Assembly: GCA_016744065.1 (NCBI GenBank)
Contig: JADGFA010000032.1
Location: 1 to 49,555 of the forward strand
Origin: Gammaproteobacteria bacterium
GTDB taxonomy: Bacteria > Pseudomonadota > Gammaproteobacteria > SZUA-229
Length of the DNA: 49,555 bases
Direction: 5' to 3'
Part shown: in pieces, positions 26,573-34,784 of the stretch
Position numbering within the stretch: position 1 is the first letter of the stretch
Layout of the letters: every line of letters starts with the position of its first letter
Made by a program: the position numbers and the translations under genes
Notes under the pieces: generated by a model
The model's database searches: none
Seen by the model: only the letters and a program-made list of their open reading frames with translations
Told to the model about the DNA's origin: nothing

Positions 26573-27793
26573 ATGAATACTTCGATACGAAATTTACTTT
26601 TATTACTCGCGAGCACCATGACCGTTATGGCAAGTGCAACAATTTCACCCGCATTACCGGATATGCAAAAAGCATTTCAACATATTGAAAATTCTGAAAT
26701 GCTGGTTAAACTGGTTATGACAATTCCTGGGTTAGCCATTGCATTCAGTGCACCTCTGGTAGGTCTGCTAATTGACCGCTGGAAAAAAACCCATATTATA
26801 TTTATTGCTACCCTGATTTATGGTGTCTCAGGTATAGCAGGCTATTTTTTTGATCACTCCCTCTATGCAATTCTAATCAGTCGTGCCTTATTGGGTATTG
26901 CTGTTGCAGCCATAATGGTCGGCTGCACCACATTAATTAGTGATTACTTTAACGGTGCGGAGAGAGGAAAGTATATTGGTCTTCAAGCTGCCTTTGGTGG
27001 CTTTGGTGGAGTGCTGTTTCTATCCCTTGGTGGTTACCTTGCCGATTTTGGCTGGACGATTCCTTTTCTAATTTATGCCAGTGCATTTATATTGCTACCC
27101 GGTATGATGTTTTTTTTAAATGAACCAGAAAACCGTCATACTCATAACGTATTATCACAGGATCAACAGCAAGCTGTTCAGACAAAAAACTCCAAAACCT
27201 TATTATACTCCTGCTATATTATGGCGACTGTTGAAGTTTTTGCTTTATATATGGTGCCACTGCACTATCCTTTTTATATACAGGAGATTACCGAGCTTAA
27301 CTCTTCCATAACCAGCAGTACACAGACCGGACTGAGCATCGCTATTATGTTATTAATGATGGCACTTGTATCCAGCTTTTATAACTTCTTTCAGAAAATG
27401 GCCAGCTACCCCTTATTACACGCCATTGGCTTAGCACTACTTGCCCTGGGTTATGCATTATTGTCACAAGTTGAAACCCAGACACAGGCCATTTTAGCTT
27501 TATGTATTAGCGGTACTGGTTTAGGCTTAATGCGGCCCAACCTGGTTATCTGGTTATTAACTATTATACAACCGCAACACCGTGGAAAAATATTGGGCAC
27601 ACTCACCTCATTCTTTTTTATTGGTCAATTTATAGCCCCGGTCGTTACTCAACCTTTAATTGAGAGCATGGGATATGCCAGTACCTTTGAATGGATTTCA
27701 ATATTTTTATTGATGATAAGTTTTATGTATTTTGTAACATGGCGAATACAGCTTTATAAGAATCAACCTGAAAAAGTGGTTACTGAGTCATAA
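26573..27793 (+). CDS. MFS transporter, probable siderophore exporter
   Basis: 406 residues with about 12 membrane helices. The loop 2-3 signature of the major facilitator superfamily is visible as PLVGLLIDRWKKTH (about 62-75), and helix 4 has SRALLGIAVAAIMVGC. A weaker repeat (GLMRPNLVIWLLTI, HRGKILGTLTSFFFIGQ) marks the second half. It is the last gene of the biosynthetic operon, 34 bases after the amidohydrolase, and probably exports the finished siderophore across the inner membrane. Import of the ferric siderophore is a less likely alternative. Confidence 0.85.
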   Translation: MNTSIRNLLLLLASTMTVMASATISPALPDMQKAFQHIENSEMLVKLVMTIPGLAIAFSAPLVGLLIDRWKKTHIIFIATLIYGVSGIAGYFFDHSLYAILISRALLGIAVAAIMVGCTTLISDYFNGAERGKYIGLQAAFGGFGGVLFLSLGGYLADFGWTIPFLIYASAFILLPGMMFFLNEPENRHTHNVLSQDQQQAVQTKNSKTLLYSCYIMATVEVFALYMVPLHYPFYIQEITELNSSITSSTQTGLSIAIMLLMMALVSSFYNFFQKMASYPLLHAIGLALLALGYALLSQVETQTQAILALCISGTGLGLMRPNLVIWLLTIIQPQHRGKILGTLTSFFFIGQFIAPVVTQPLIESMGYASTFEWISIFLLMISFMYFVTWRIQLYKNQPEKVVTES

Positions 27794-27821
27794 TATCTGT
27801 CGTAATCAGAGCCTGAACAAC

Positions 27822-27850
27822 GGCAGATTATTACTACTTAATAATCTGCC
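27822..27850. terminator. Stem-loop between convergent genes
   Basis: Perfect 12-base-pair stem (GGCAGATTATTA / TAATAATCTGCC) with a 5-base loop, in the 99-base gap between the plus-strand exporter and the minus-strand AraC gene. No long T-run follows on either side, but the position fits a shared transcript end. Confidence 0.6.
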
Positions 27851-27892
27851 AGCTTAAAACAACATATAAATAATTTTAAATCATATGATCAT

Positions 27893-28888
27893 CTAACGCC
27901 GATGAGACTTAACCATTGCAGATGGCGTCACTAAAAATCGCTTCTTAAAAGCTGAAACAAAATTTGATGGATGATTATAACCAGCAAGATACGCGGCCTC
28001 ACCAATACTAATGCCATCAACGGTTAATGCTGTTTTTGCTGCTTCCAGACGTTTTTGACGAACATAATCAATAACGGTAACTCCGAACGCCGCTTTAAAC
28101 TTTCGTTGCAATGTACTTGTGCTCACATTAATCAAATTTGCAATATCACTTAAAGAACAATGCTCATCTAGTTTTTCATCAATTAACTGCCTGAGCTGAT
28201 GATCATTTTTATGAGTAACAGCAATTGTTTCTTCTGCACCCACATCCTCCAGCACCTGACTCAACTCCTCTATACTGGCAGATAAAATTTCAATCGCCAG
28301 ATGTTCCGTATACAGAGAACCAGCTAATCCATTTCCCGGTTTTTGATTTAATAATGACCGGGCAAGATCCTTTACTTTGTCTGATGCTAACCAATGTTGC
28401 AGACCGGAGCGCTGATGAAAAATTCTTGATAACTGCTCCCGTTGCTGTTGCGTCTGACAACGCTGCTCTAACCAGCTACGCTCAACAAAAACATTCGATT
28501 TACATACCCGCATACCCTTTTTCATATAACGAGTCATAATTTCAGGTGTATTTAATATAATTGCAGAACACTCTACCCCACCCTGCATTTTTTCCCCCAG
28601 GCAGTATTCCTGCCCACCCAGACTAAAATCAATACGCCCTTCAAACAGAAAATTAAAACTCAGGCCAGCAGGTAACTCTGTAGAGTTACTCATATTCTGC
28701 AACTCTATAGCCTGACTACTATGCACTGACAGGCCTCCACTGTGACGACGGTAGTCAAAATGCCCATTCATAATGGCAGATGTAGGCTCCACTTGACTAA
28801 TACGGTGCAAAGCGCCCACCGAATCATTCATTTTACGTAAATCGCTTAAATAGACTTGTGGACTGTCTTTCACGTAGCTCATTTTCAT
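27893..28888 (-). CDS. AraC-family regulator, PchR-like
   Basis: 331 residues. The C-terminal ~100 residues are two helix-turn-helix motifs: SLSDIANLINVSTSTLQRKF, then SIGEAAYLAGYNHPSNFVSA and FLVTPSAM. The N-terminal part looks like the effector domain of PchR-type regulators that sense ferric siderophore. ATG 28888 has GAGGA very close; the next ATG at 28882 (third codon) is equally plausible. It is divergent from the TonB-dependent receptor and convergent with the siderophore operon, so it most likely activates the receptor and possibly the operon when the siderophore is present. The effector is inferred, not visible. Confidence 0.87.
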   Translation of the reverse strand: MKMSYVKDSPQVYLSDLRKMNDSVGALHRISQVEPTSAIMNGHFDYRRHSGGLSVHSSQAIELQNMSNSTELPAGLSFNFLFEGRIDFSLGGQEYCLGEKMQGGVECSAIILNTPEIMTRYMKKGMRVCKSNVFVERSWLEQRCQTQQQREQLSRIFHQRSGLQHWLASDKVKDLARSLLNQKPGNGLAGSLYTEHLAIEILSASIEELSQVLEDVGAEETIAVTHKNDHQLRQLIDEKLDEHCSLSDIANLINVSTSTLQRKFKAAFGVTVIDYVRQKRLEAAKTALTVDGISIGEAAYLAGYNHPSNFVSAFKKRFLVTPSAMVKSHRR

Positions 28889-28980
28889 TATTCCTCAAGA
28901 TTCTGGCGATATCTGATAGCAATTTGACGATATTGAACATCAATAAGGCAGTCGTTGCTCGGTTATTAAGGGATAATATA

Positions 28981-28999
28981 AATGATAACTATTCGCATT
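28981..28999. promoter_or_regulatory. Candidate Fur box before the receptor gene
   Basis: AATGATAACTATTCGCATT matches a shifted form of the Fur consensus (AATGATAATCATTATCATT) at about 15 of 19 positions by hand. It lies 41 bases upstream of the TonB-dependent receptor start, in the divergent interval with the AraC-type gene, so it could control both. Confidence 0.6.
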
Positions 29000-29040
29000 T
29001 AAAGAGAATTATTCGTAATTTGTTGAAATTGAGGTAAAAC

Positions 29041-31149
29041 ATGAAAAAATCCCACTTCAAAGCTACTAAACTGAAGTGCTTAGTGATAGCAACACTGGCG
29101 ACATTAAATACAGCTCACGCAGAAACAGAAAATAAAACAGAAAACAGTGAAGCAGTAAAACTCGACACATTAAATATCTGGGCCACGGAAGTCAAGGCAT
29201 CCTCAATTAGCATGGGTGAAGATACATTTGCACTCAAGCAGGCAGATCATATCAGTGATTTATTACGCACAATTCCTGGTGTTGACGTGGGTGGAGCCCA
29301 TTCACTAAACCAGCGCATCACAATACGTAGCATGGACGACAAGGACCTGCGCATAACGATTGACGGCGCTAACCAGAACACTTATATGTATCACCATATG
29401 GGCAACCTGCAAATCCATGCGGATATTTTAAAGGCGGTGGATATTGAAGTGGGTAATAACTCTGTTGTTAATGGTGGATTAGGTGGTGCTGTTCGATTTG
29501 AAACTAAAGATGCAAAACACTTACTTCGCCCTGGCGAACAATATGGTGGGCGAGTACAGCTATCCTATTCAGACAATGCCTCAGATAGTATCGCTCTTAG
29601 TGGATATGGCCAGTTAACCGATAATTTTGACTTCTTAGCATATTTCAACCACGTCAATCGAGATAACTACGAAGTTGGTGGAGGAAAAATTTTAGATAAG
29701 GATGGTAATGAAATCGCTAACACAAATGGTGAAGTTAACGGCTTAGAAGGTGAGCTGGATGATGCTCTACTTAAATTTGGTTGGGATATTGGCGATAACC
29801 AGCGTATAGAACTAGCTTATGAATCTTACAAAGATGAAGGCGATTATAGCTACCGTCCAGATATGGGACTAGCAACAGATATTGCTATTGCAGACTTTTT
29901 TGGCCTCCCTCTCACTTATCCAACAGAGTTTACCCGAGACACGTTAACGCTAAATTATGAACTTGACTGGGGAAATCAGAATAGTTTAAAAGCAACCGTT
30001 TTTAATAATGAAAGTAATTTAACACGTGATGAATCAGCCCTGATGTCTGGAACAATTAGTGGAATAGCAACAAATTCAGGTTTGAACCTATTAGCTAACA
30101 GTAAATTCACCGGAGGCATCAATCAGACCCTGACATACGGTCTGGAATATATTAATTATGACACTGAATATCAAAGTGACACTGCCAGCTCAGAAGAAGA
30201 TGCCACAAGTAGTGCTTTTTTTATAGAAGATCGCATTCAGGCAACTAATAAGTTAGCCGTTATCCCCGGTATTCGATACGATAACTATGAACTTAACTCT
30301 AAAGTAGTAGATGACACCTTCTCACAGGCAAGCGGTGCACTCGCATTAGAGTACCAGGCTAGCAATAGTATTTTATTAAAAGCCAGTAGCACCCAGTTAT
30401 TTAAAGCACCTGAAATAGGTGAAGTTTTTATTGGTGCAGGTCTTCGTGATACTGCTAATGCAGGCATTAAAGAAGAATCAGGTACAAATACAGAAATAGC
30501 AATTGCCTATGAAAGTGCTGCTGCAGGATCAGATAGGTTCACATCTGGTTTAACTCTGTTTCAAACAGACATAGACGATTATATCTATGATTATGCTACA
30601 GTTCCTGGTTCAGCTCCCGCAGATAGGCTGAGCTGGAAAGATAATATAGGTAATATGAATATCCAGGGCTTTGAGGCCTATCTGGGTTATCAGCAAGGTA
30701 GCCTGAACGCCCTATTAACTTTATCAAAAGCAGAAAGTGAACTTGATGCATTTGCTGACTACAGTAGTTTAGATAATGCTCGTTTAGATCGTCAACAAGG
30801 TGACACCATCAGCTTAAATGTTGATTATAAATTGCCTAAATCTGACATTGTACTGCACTGGGATATACTGGCAGCTGATGATATAGGTATCGATACTGAT
30901 CTGGATAGCATTACCTCAGTGGATAATTCTAAAAAGAGTTATGTAGTTAATAATATCTCTACTAGCTGGACGCCAAAAAGCGTCAAAGGTTTAACTATTT
31001 CTTTCGGTATAGATAACCTGTTTGATGAGTATTACGCCTCACAATCTTCACGTAATGGCTCAACTTTTCATCCATTATTTGGTGATCTGTATCTACTCGA
31101 TTACGAGCCAGGCAGAAACATTAAGATGACGGCATCTTACCAGTTCTAA
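29041..31149 (+). CDS. TonB-dependent siderophore receptor (MxcH-like)
   Basis: 702 residues. Signal peptide (about 1-27, cleavage after AHA), a TonB-box-like segment LDTLNIWAT (41-49), plug domain (about 55-165: ISDLLRTIPGVDVGG, RITIRSMDDKDLRITIDGAN, VVNGGLGGAVRFETKDA) and a 22-strand barrel ending in the aromatic-terminal strand KMTASYQF. A GAGG site precedes the ATG. The outer-membrane receptor should import the ferric form of the catechol siderophore made by the neighbouring operon, using the ExbB-ExbD-TonB set at 33-35 kb. The plug text also resembles heme/transferrin-class receptors, so the substrate rests on context. A terminator follows. Confidence 0.9.
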   Translation: MKKSHFKATKLKCLVIATLATLNTAHAETENKTENSEAVKLDTLNIWATEVKASSISMGEDTFALKQADHISDLLRTIPGVDVGGAHSLNQRITIRSMDDKDLRITIDGANQNTYMYHHMGNLQIHADILKAVDIEVGNNSVVNGGLGGAVRFETKDAKHLLRPGEQYGGRVQLSYSDNASDSIALSGYGQLTDNFDFLAYFNHVNRDNYEVGGGKILDKDGNEIANTNGEVNGLEGELDDALLKFGWDIGDNQRIELAYESYKDEGDYSYRPDMGLATDIAIADFFGLPLTYPTEFTRDTLTLNYELDWGNQNSLKATVFNNESNLTRDESALMSGTISGIATNSGLNLLANSKFTGGINQTLTYGLEYINYDTEYQSDTASSEEDATSSAFFIEDRIQATNKLAVIPGIRYDNYELNSKVVDDTFSQASGALALEYQASNSILLKASSTQLFKAPEIGEVFIGAGLRDTANAGIKEESGTNTEIAIAYESAAAGSDRFTSGLTLFQTDIDDYIYDYATVPGSAPADRLSWKDNIGNMNIQGFEAYLGYQQGSLNALLTLSKAESELDAFADYSSLDNARLDRQQGDTISLNVDYKLPKSDIVLHWDILAADDIGIDTDLDSITSVDNSKKSYVVNNISTSWTPKSVKGLTISFGIDNLFDEYYASQSSRNGSTFHPLFGDLYLLDYEPGRNIKMTASYQF

Positions 31150-31170
31150 CAAACAACAACACAGGGTCAT

Positions 31171-31212
31171 AGCAAGTAAAGCTCGCCAGGGATGGTGAGC
31201 TTTGCTATTTTT
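31171..31212 (+). terminator. Terminator after the receptor gene
   Basis: Stem AAAGCTCGCC (31178-31187) pairs with GGTGAGCTTT (31194-31203) with one G-U pair; flanking AGCA/TGCT extends it and TTTTT follows. It lies 28 bases after the receptor stop and before the ATG chosen for the PepSY gene, which argues against the earlier frame opening at 31192. Confidence 0.78.
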
Positions 31213-31215
31213 AAT

Positions 31216-31860
31216 ATGAAAGTTAAATCCCAAAATGTCTGGGCCTGGACAAAATTAACAGCCGCCAAAAAATCATTTTCAATCTTCCGCTGGTTACATG
31301 TTTACATATCAACCGCTCTTTTTACGTTACTGGTTTTTTTTAGTATTACTGGAATAACACTAAATAACCCTGACTGGTTTAAATCCAGCGATATGCATAA
31401 AGATTACACGCTTGAATTACCTGAAGACATCAAAAAAATCATAACAGATGAATCACCTGAAATTGACACGTTAAAAACACACATACAACAGACAACTGGA
31501 TTAATAAAACCACGTAGTATCGATATTGAAGAAGGAGAAATCAGCTTTGATTATCCCCTGCCCGCCGGTTACGCCTTCGTCACATTATTGGCTGATTCAT
31601 CAACGATGGAAATTGAATATAAAAAAGGCTCAATCATTGCGTTATTAAATGATTTACATAAAGGAAGACACACTGCTCAGGCGTGGTCATGGCTTATTGA
31701 TATATCTGCAATCACCATCGTCATACTATCGCTAAGTGGTTTAATTATTTTATTACAACACAGTAAAAGAAGACTCAGGGGTTTAATCATGGTGGTTTGT
31801 GGAACACTAACCCCTGTATTAATTTTTATAGCATGGGTTCCTTCCTTTGGTTTGAAATAA
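31216..31860 (+). CDS. PepSY-associated transmembrane protein
   Basis: 214 residues from ATG 31216; the longer frame from 31192 would start inside the receptor terminator. One helix near the N-terminus (about 25-45, RWLHVYISTALFTLLVFFSITG) and two near the C-terminus (about 157-180 and 190-210) enclose a periplasmic domain of about 110 residues. It matches short PepSY_TM proteins, some of which act as membrane ferric-siderophore reductases or pass electrons across the membrane. Conserved-looking His residues (RWLH, LHKGRHTAQAW) could bind heme. It lies between the receptor and the DUF2271 gene, so it probably helps iron release from the siderophore (inference). Confidence 0.78.
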   Translation: MKVKSQNVWAWTKLTAAKKSFSIFRWLHVYISTALFTLLVFFSITGITLNNPDWFKSSDMHKDYTLELPEDIKKIITDESPEIDTLKTHIQQTTGLIKPRSIDIEEGEISFDYPLPAGYAFVTLLADSSTMEIEYKKGSIIALLNDLHKGRHTAQAWSWLIDISAITIVILSLSGLIILLQHSKRRLRGLIMVVCGTLTPVLIFIAWVPSFGLK

Positions 31861-31880
31861 TGAGAGACAGAATAAAAACA

Positions 31881-32390
31881 ATGAAAAAGAATAATCATAT
31901 AAATATTATTTTACTACTATTCGTTTTACTTAACTTAACATCACAATATACATATGCACAAAGCATTGATATTGAGGTTACTATTCCAAAACTTAATGTA
32001 GGCACTTATCACCGACCCTATGTTGCTATCTGGCTAGAAACAGACAGACGAAAAGGTGTACATACGCTTGCAGTATGGCACGAAAAAGATGACTGGCTAA
32101 AAGACATGCGTCAATGGTGGCGTAAACTGGGTCGTAAAGATTTTACAGAAAATGATGCAACATCAAGTGCCACACGCAAACCTGACACCTATCAGATTAA
32201 CTGGAATGGACTTGATAAAAAAGGTAAAAAAATTCCTCCTGGTGAATATTATTTATCTTTTGAAGCCGCACGTGAAGCAGGTGGTCGTGACTATATCCGA
32301 CAAAAAATAACATTAGGCAATAACACACCACAGCACTATTCACTAAAAGGTGATATAGAACTGGGTAACATCAATATTCGCATTAACTAG
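31881..32390 (+). CDS. DUF2271 periplasmic protein
   Basis: 170 residues from ATG 31881, where the signal peptide begins (KKNNHINIILLLFVLLNLTS, cleavage near TYA). The mature protein reads VTIPKLNVGTYHRPYVAIWL, then TLAVWHEKDDWLKDMRQWWR and a late PPGEYYLSFEAAREAGG, the pattern of DUF2271. In other bacteria DUF2271, PepSY and DUF4198 genes are commonly neighbours in iron-linked clusters, often with the flavin transferase ApbE, which is not here. Function is unproven; a periplasmic electron-transfer or iron-binding partner of the PepSY protein is an inference. An alternative ATG at 31860 overlaps the preceding stop but adds a non-signal leader. Confidence 0.8.
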   Translation: MKKNNHINIILLLFVLLNLTSQYTYAQSIDIEVTIPKLNVGTYHRPYVAIWLETDRRKGVHTLAVWHEKDDWLKDMRQWWRKLGRKDFTENDATSSATRKPDTYQINWNGLDKKGKKIPPGEYYLSFEAAREAGGRDYIRQKITLGNNTPQHYSLKGDIELGNINIRIN

Positions 32391-32399
32391 AGAAAACCT

Positions 32400-33257
32400 A
32401 TGCAAAACAAACTAAAAAAAAGTCTATACAGCAGCCTGTTAGCTACATTAATCATCGGTACCCAGGCATATGCCCATGGTCGCTTTATTTTACCGACACA
32501 TACCGTTCTCTCAGGTAAAGAAACGCAAAAAATCAGTTTAATATCCAGTATTTCTAATGATATTTTCCACCCGGACATGCCATTAGCTGATGATGGAAAA
32601 GCTAACATTGACAAGCGCTTACAGGGCATGTTCAAGCAATTAAAAACAATAGCCACTAATCCCGATGGGCAGATTGAACCTATGAGCTGGCAAGCCCATG
32701 CACGGTTATCCGTCAGTGATTATAGTCTGGCAAAAGATGGTACTTATCGTTTAAGCATTGTGCAGTCACCAACCCATATGACAACATTTAAAAATGCTGA
32801 TGGTTCACCAAACAGAGTATTTGGTAAAAATTCAGAACTACCTGAAAATATTACTCATATTAAGCGACGTTTAATCGCATCAAGAGTGGATACCTTTATT
32901 AGTCGTAATACACCTAATAAAAAAGCACTTAGCCCCGTTGGAATCGGCCTGGAACTAGGTGGTGAAAGTCACCCCAATGATTTATTCATTAATGAGCCTG
33001 TTTCATTTAAATTATTAATGAATGGTAAATCGCCAGAAAAGAGTATAAATGTTAAACTCGTTCAATCTGGTACACGCCATCGAAATAAACGCGATGAAAT
33101 TGATATAACCACTGCTAAAACAGGTGAATTTGACGTTACTTTTAAAAATGCCGGGTTTTATTTACTTGAAGCTGAAGTCGAAACTGAAGCCATGGAAAAT
33201 TCAGATATAGATTTTTACCATTACAGTCTTTATATAACACTCGAAGTCTTTCCTTAA
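32400..33257 (+). CDS. DUF4198 periplasmic protein
   Basis: 285 residues. Signal peptide (about 1-24, cleavage after AYA) followed at once by HGRFILPTHTVLSG, the N-terminal His typical of DUF4198. The His could become the free N-terminus and bind metal, as in other exported proteins with an N-terminal His. The rest is beta-rich, ending FYLLEAEVETEAMEN...YITLEVFP. DUF4198 relatives occur beside metal transporters (NikM-like). It starts 9 bases after the DUF2271 gene and lies upstream of exbB. A periplasmic iron-handling role is inferred from context. Confidence 0.82.
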   Translation: MQNKLKKSLYSSLLATLIIGTQAYAHGRFILPTHTVLSGKETQKISLISSISNDIFHPDMPLADDGKANIDKRLQGMFKQLKTIATNPDGQIEPMSWQAHARLSVSDYSLAKDGTYRLSIVQSPTHMTTFKNADGSPNRVFGKNSELPENITHIKRRLIASRVDTFISRNTPNKKALSPVGIGLELGGESHPNDLFINEPVSFKLLMNGKSPEKSINVKLVQSGTRHRNKRDEIDITTAKTGEFDVTFKNAGFYLLEAEVETEAMENSDIDFYHYSLYITLEVFP

Positions 33258-33316
33258 TAAATATCCAGATACATACCATACATTACTAACAATCACCTAT
33301 AAAAGAGAAAAGCCAG

Positions 33317-33973
33317 ATGAAACAATTAAACGAATTTCTAATCACAGGAGGCCCTGTTGTCTGGATACTACTGTGCTTTTCCATGATTGCCCTGAGCATC
33401 ATTATTGTTAAATGCTCACAATACGGATTTCAATTAAAAATCTACAGTGACAAGGCCTCTAAAGCATTAAAGGAATTTGAAAATGGGCATACATCCAAGG
33501 CATTAATACTGGTAAATGGTTTTTCCAATCCCAGAGCGAAAGTCATCAGCCATGTACTGCAGTTAATGGAAGCAAAACAATTGTCCCTTGAGTCCATAAA
33601 AGAAGAAGGCATTCGCAAGGCTCGCTTAATGGTTAATGCATTGTCCAGTCACCTGCGCATACTCGAAGTTATTGCGACGCTATCACCTTTATTAGGTTTA
33701 TTAGGCACAGTACTGGGAATGATTGCCGCATTCCAGTCAATGGAAGCTGCTGGCGCTCAGGTTAACCCTGCGGTACTTTCCGGTGGAATCTGGCAAGCAC
33801 TCCTGACAACGGCAGTAGGACTGTGTGTAGCGATCCCTGTATCGCTTGCCTACAGCTGGTTCGAACGTCGAATTGAAGTAGAAGCCGCCAATATCCAGGA
33901 TGATTTACAACGCATCTTAACCTTCAGGGAAAAAACTAAAGATAGCGTGGTTAAAAAAATCCGGACTGCGTAA
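33317..33973 (+). CDS. exbB: ExbB/TolQ/MotA-family proton channel
   Basis: 218 residues with three membrane helices (about 12-30, 110-135 and 155-178). The conserved core LRILEVIATLSPLLGLLGTV...GMIAAFQSMEA and GGIWQALLTTAVGLCVAIPV identifies ExbB. With ExbD it forms the inner-membrane motor that uses the proton gradient to energise TonB. Its stop overlaps the first ExbD start by one base. Distance of 59 bases from the DUF4198 gene allows a common transcript. Given the neighbours it most likely powers the adjacent receptor. Confidence 0.92.
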   Translation: MKQLNEFLITGGPVVWILLCFSMIALSIIIVKCSQYGFQLKIYSDKASKALKEFENGHTSKALILVNGFSNPRAKVISHVLQLMEAKQLSLESIKEEGIRKARLMVNALSSHLRILEVIATLSPLLGLLGTVLGMIAAFQSMEAAGAQVNPAVLSGGIWQALLTTAVGLCVAIPVSLAYSWFERRIEVEAANIQDDLQRILTFREKTKDSVVKKIRTA

Positions 33974-34365
33974 TGCTTGATACTCTGCTCCCTGAAAGAA
34001 CAAAAAAACGCATTAGTCTGACGGCATTAATAGATGTCGTCTTTATTCTTTTGATGTTTTTTATGCTCACCTCTACTTTTAATAAATGGAAAACCATCAC
34101 CATAAACACCCCCGTTAGCAGTGCAGAGACATCTAACGAAACACCTCAGGTTATTTTATTAAAAGAAAAAGGGCTACTGTCAATATATAACGATGGCACC
34201 CCTGAGACGATACAATTTGATAAATTAACTCATAAATTTAATACACAAAAACAGTTAATTGTTGTAGCTGAAAAAACAGTAAATGTACAAAGCATCGTAA
34301 ATACGATGGAAACATTAAAAAAGCTGGGGTTCAGCAAGTTATCATTAGGTAATACAGACCAATAA
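33973..34365 (+). CDS. exbD: ExbD-family protein, first copy
   Basis: 130 residues. A single N-terminal helix (about 18-38) contains the proton-path Asp in LTALIDVVFILLMFFMLTST, followed by a periplasmic domain. This is the normal ExbD/TolR plan. It overlaps exbB by one base and precedes a second ExbD gene with one base between. Together they make the stator of the TonB energy complex. Two different ExbD chains may form a mixed dimer or serve different states. Confidence 0.9.
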   Translation: MLDTLLPERTKKRISLTALIDVVFILLMFFMLTSTFNKWKTITINTPVSSAETSNETPQVILLKEKGLLSIYNDGTPETIQFDKLTHKFNTQKQLIVVAEKTVNVQSIVNTMETLKKLGFSKLSLGNTDQ

Positions 34366-34366
34366 T

Positions 34367-34768
34367 ATGGAAAACGAAATAATCACAAAAAAGCGCAGGC
34401 CTTATAATGAAGACAATATGATCCCGCTTATTAATATTGTTTTTCTATTATTAATATTTTATATGGTTGCTGGACAAATAAAATCTTTCCAGGCTGATGG
34501 AATTGATTTACCCATATCAACACAGGCAACAACAACTAAAGTTGAGCCCCTGCAAATTCAAATAAACAATAAAAATGAACTTTACTTTAATGGCAGTCAA
34601 ATTACACTACAGCAGCTAGATAAAAAATTAAAAAATTCAAGCAGCGCCCTAAATCAGGGTGTATCTTTACAGGCTGACAAAGATATAACCGCACTCAAAC
34701 TAAATAAAATACTGGATATTTTACGTCAAAATAAAATATCCAGCGTAAAACTTTATACCAAAAAATAA
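34367..34768 (+). CDS. ExbD-family protein, second copy
   Basis: 133 residues. The single helix (about 18-38) reads [20 protein letters not shown]: the position of the usual membrane Asp (D in LTALIDVVF of the first copy) is Asn here, so this copy may lack the proton-carrying residue. The periplasmic domain is otherwise ExbD-like. It is one base after the first exbD and 16 bases before tonB. Paired ExbD genes with one ExbB occur in other TonB clusters, and the second copy may be structural rather than proton-conducting (inference). Confidence 0.88.
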   Translation: MENEIITKKRRPYNEDNMIPLINIVFLLLIFYMVAGQIKSFQADGIDLPISTQATTTKVEPLQIQINNKNELYFNGSQITLQQLDKKLKNSSSALNQGVSLQADKDITALKLNKILDILRQNKISSVKLYTKK

Positions 34769-34784
34769 TTTAAATTTTAAATAT

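Noticed and set aside
13926..27793. Enterobactin or vibriobactin-type pathway
   Set aside because: No serine/threonine-type A code, no cyclisation domain and no thioesterase; the reductase end and aminotransferase/amidohydrolase genes fit myxochelin/pseudochelin instead.
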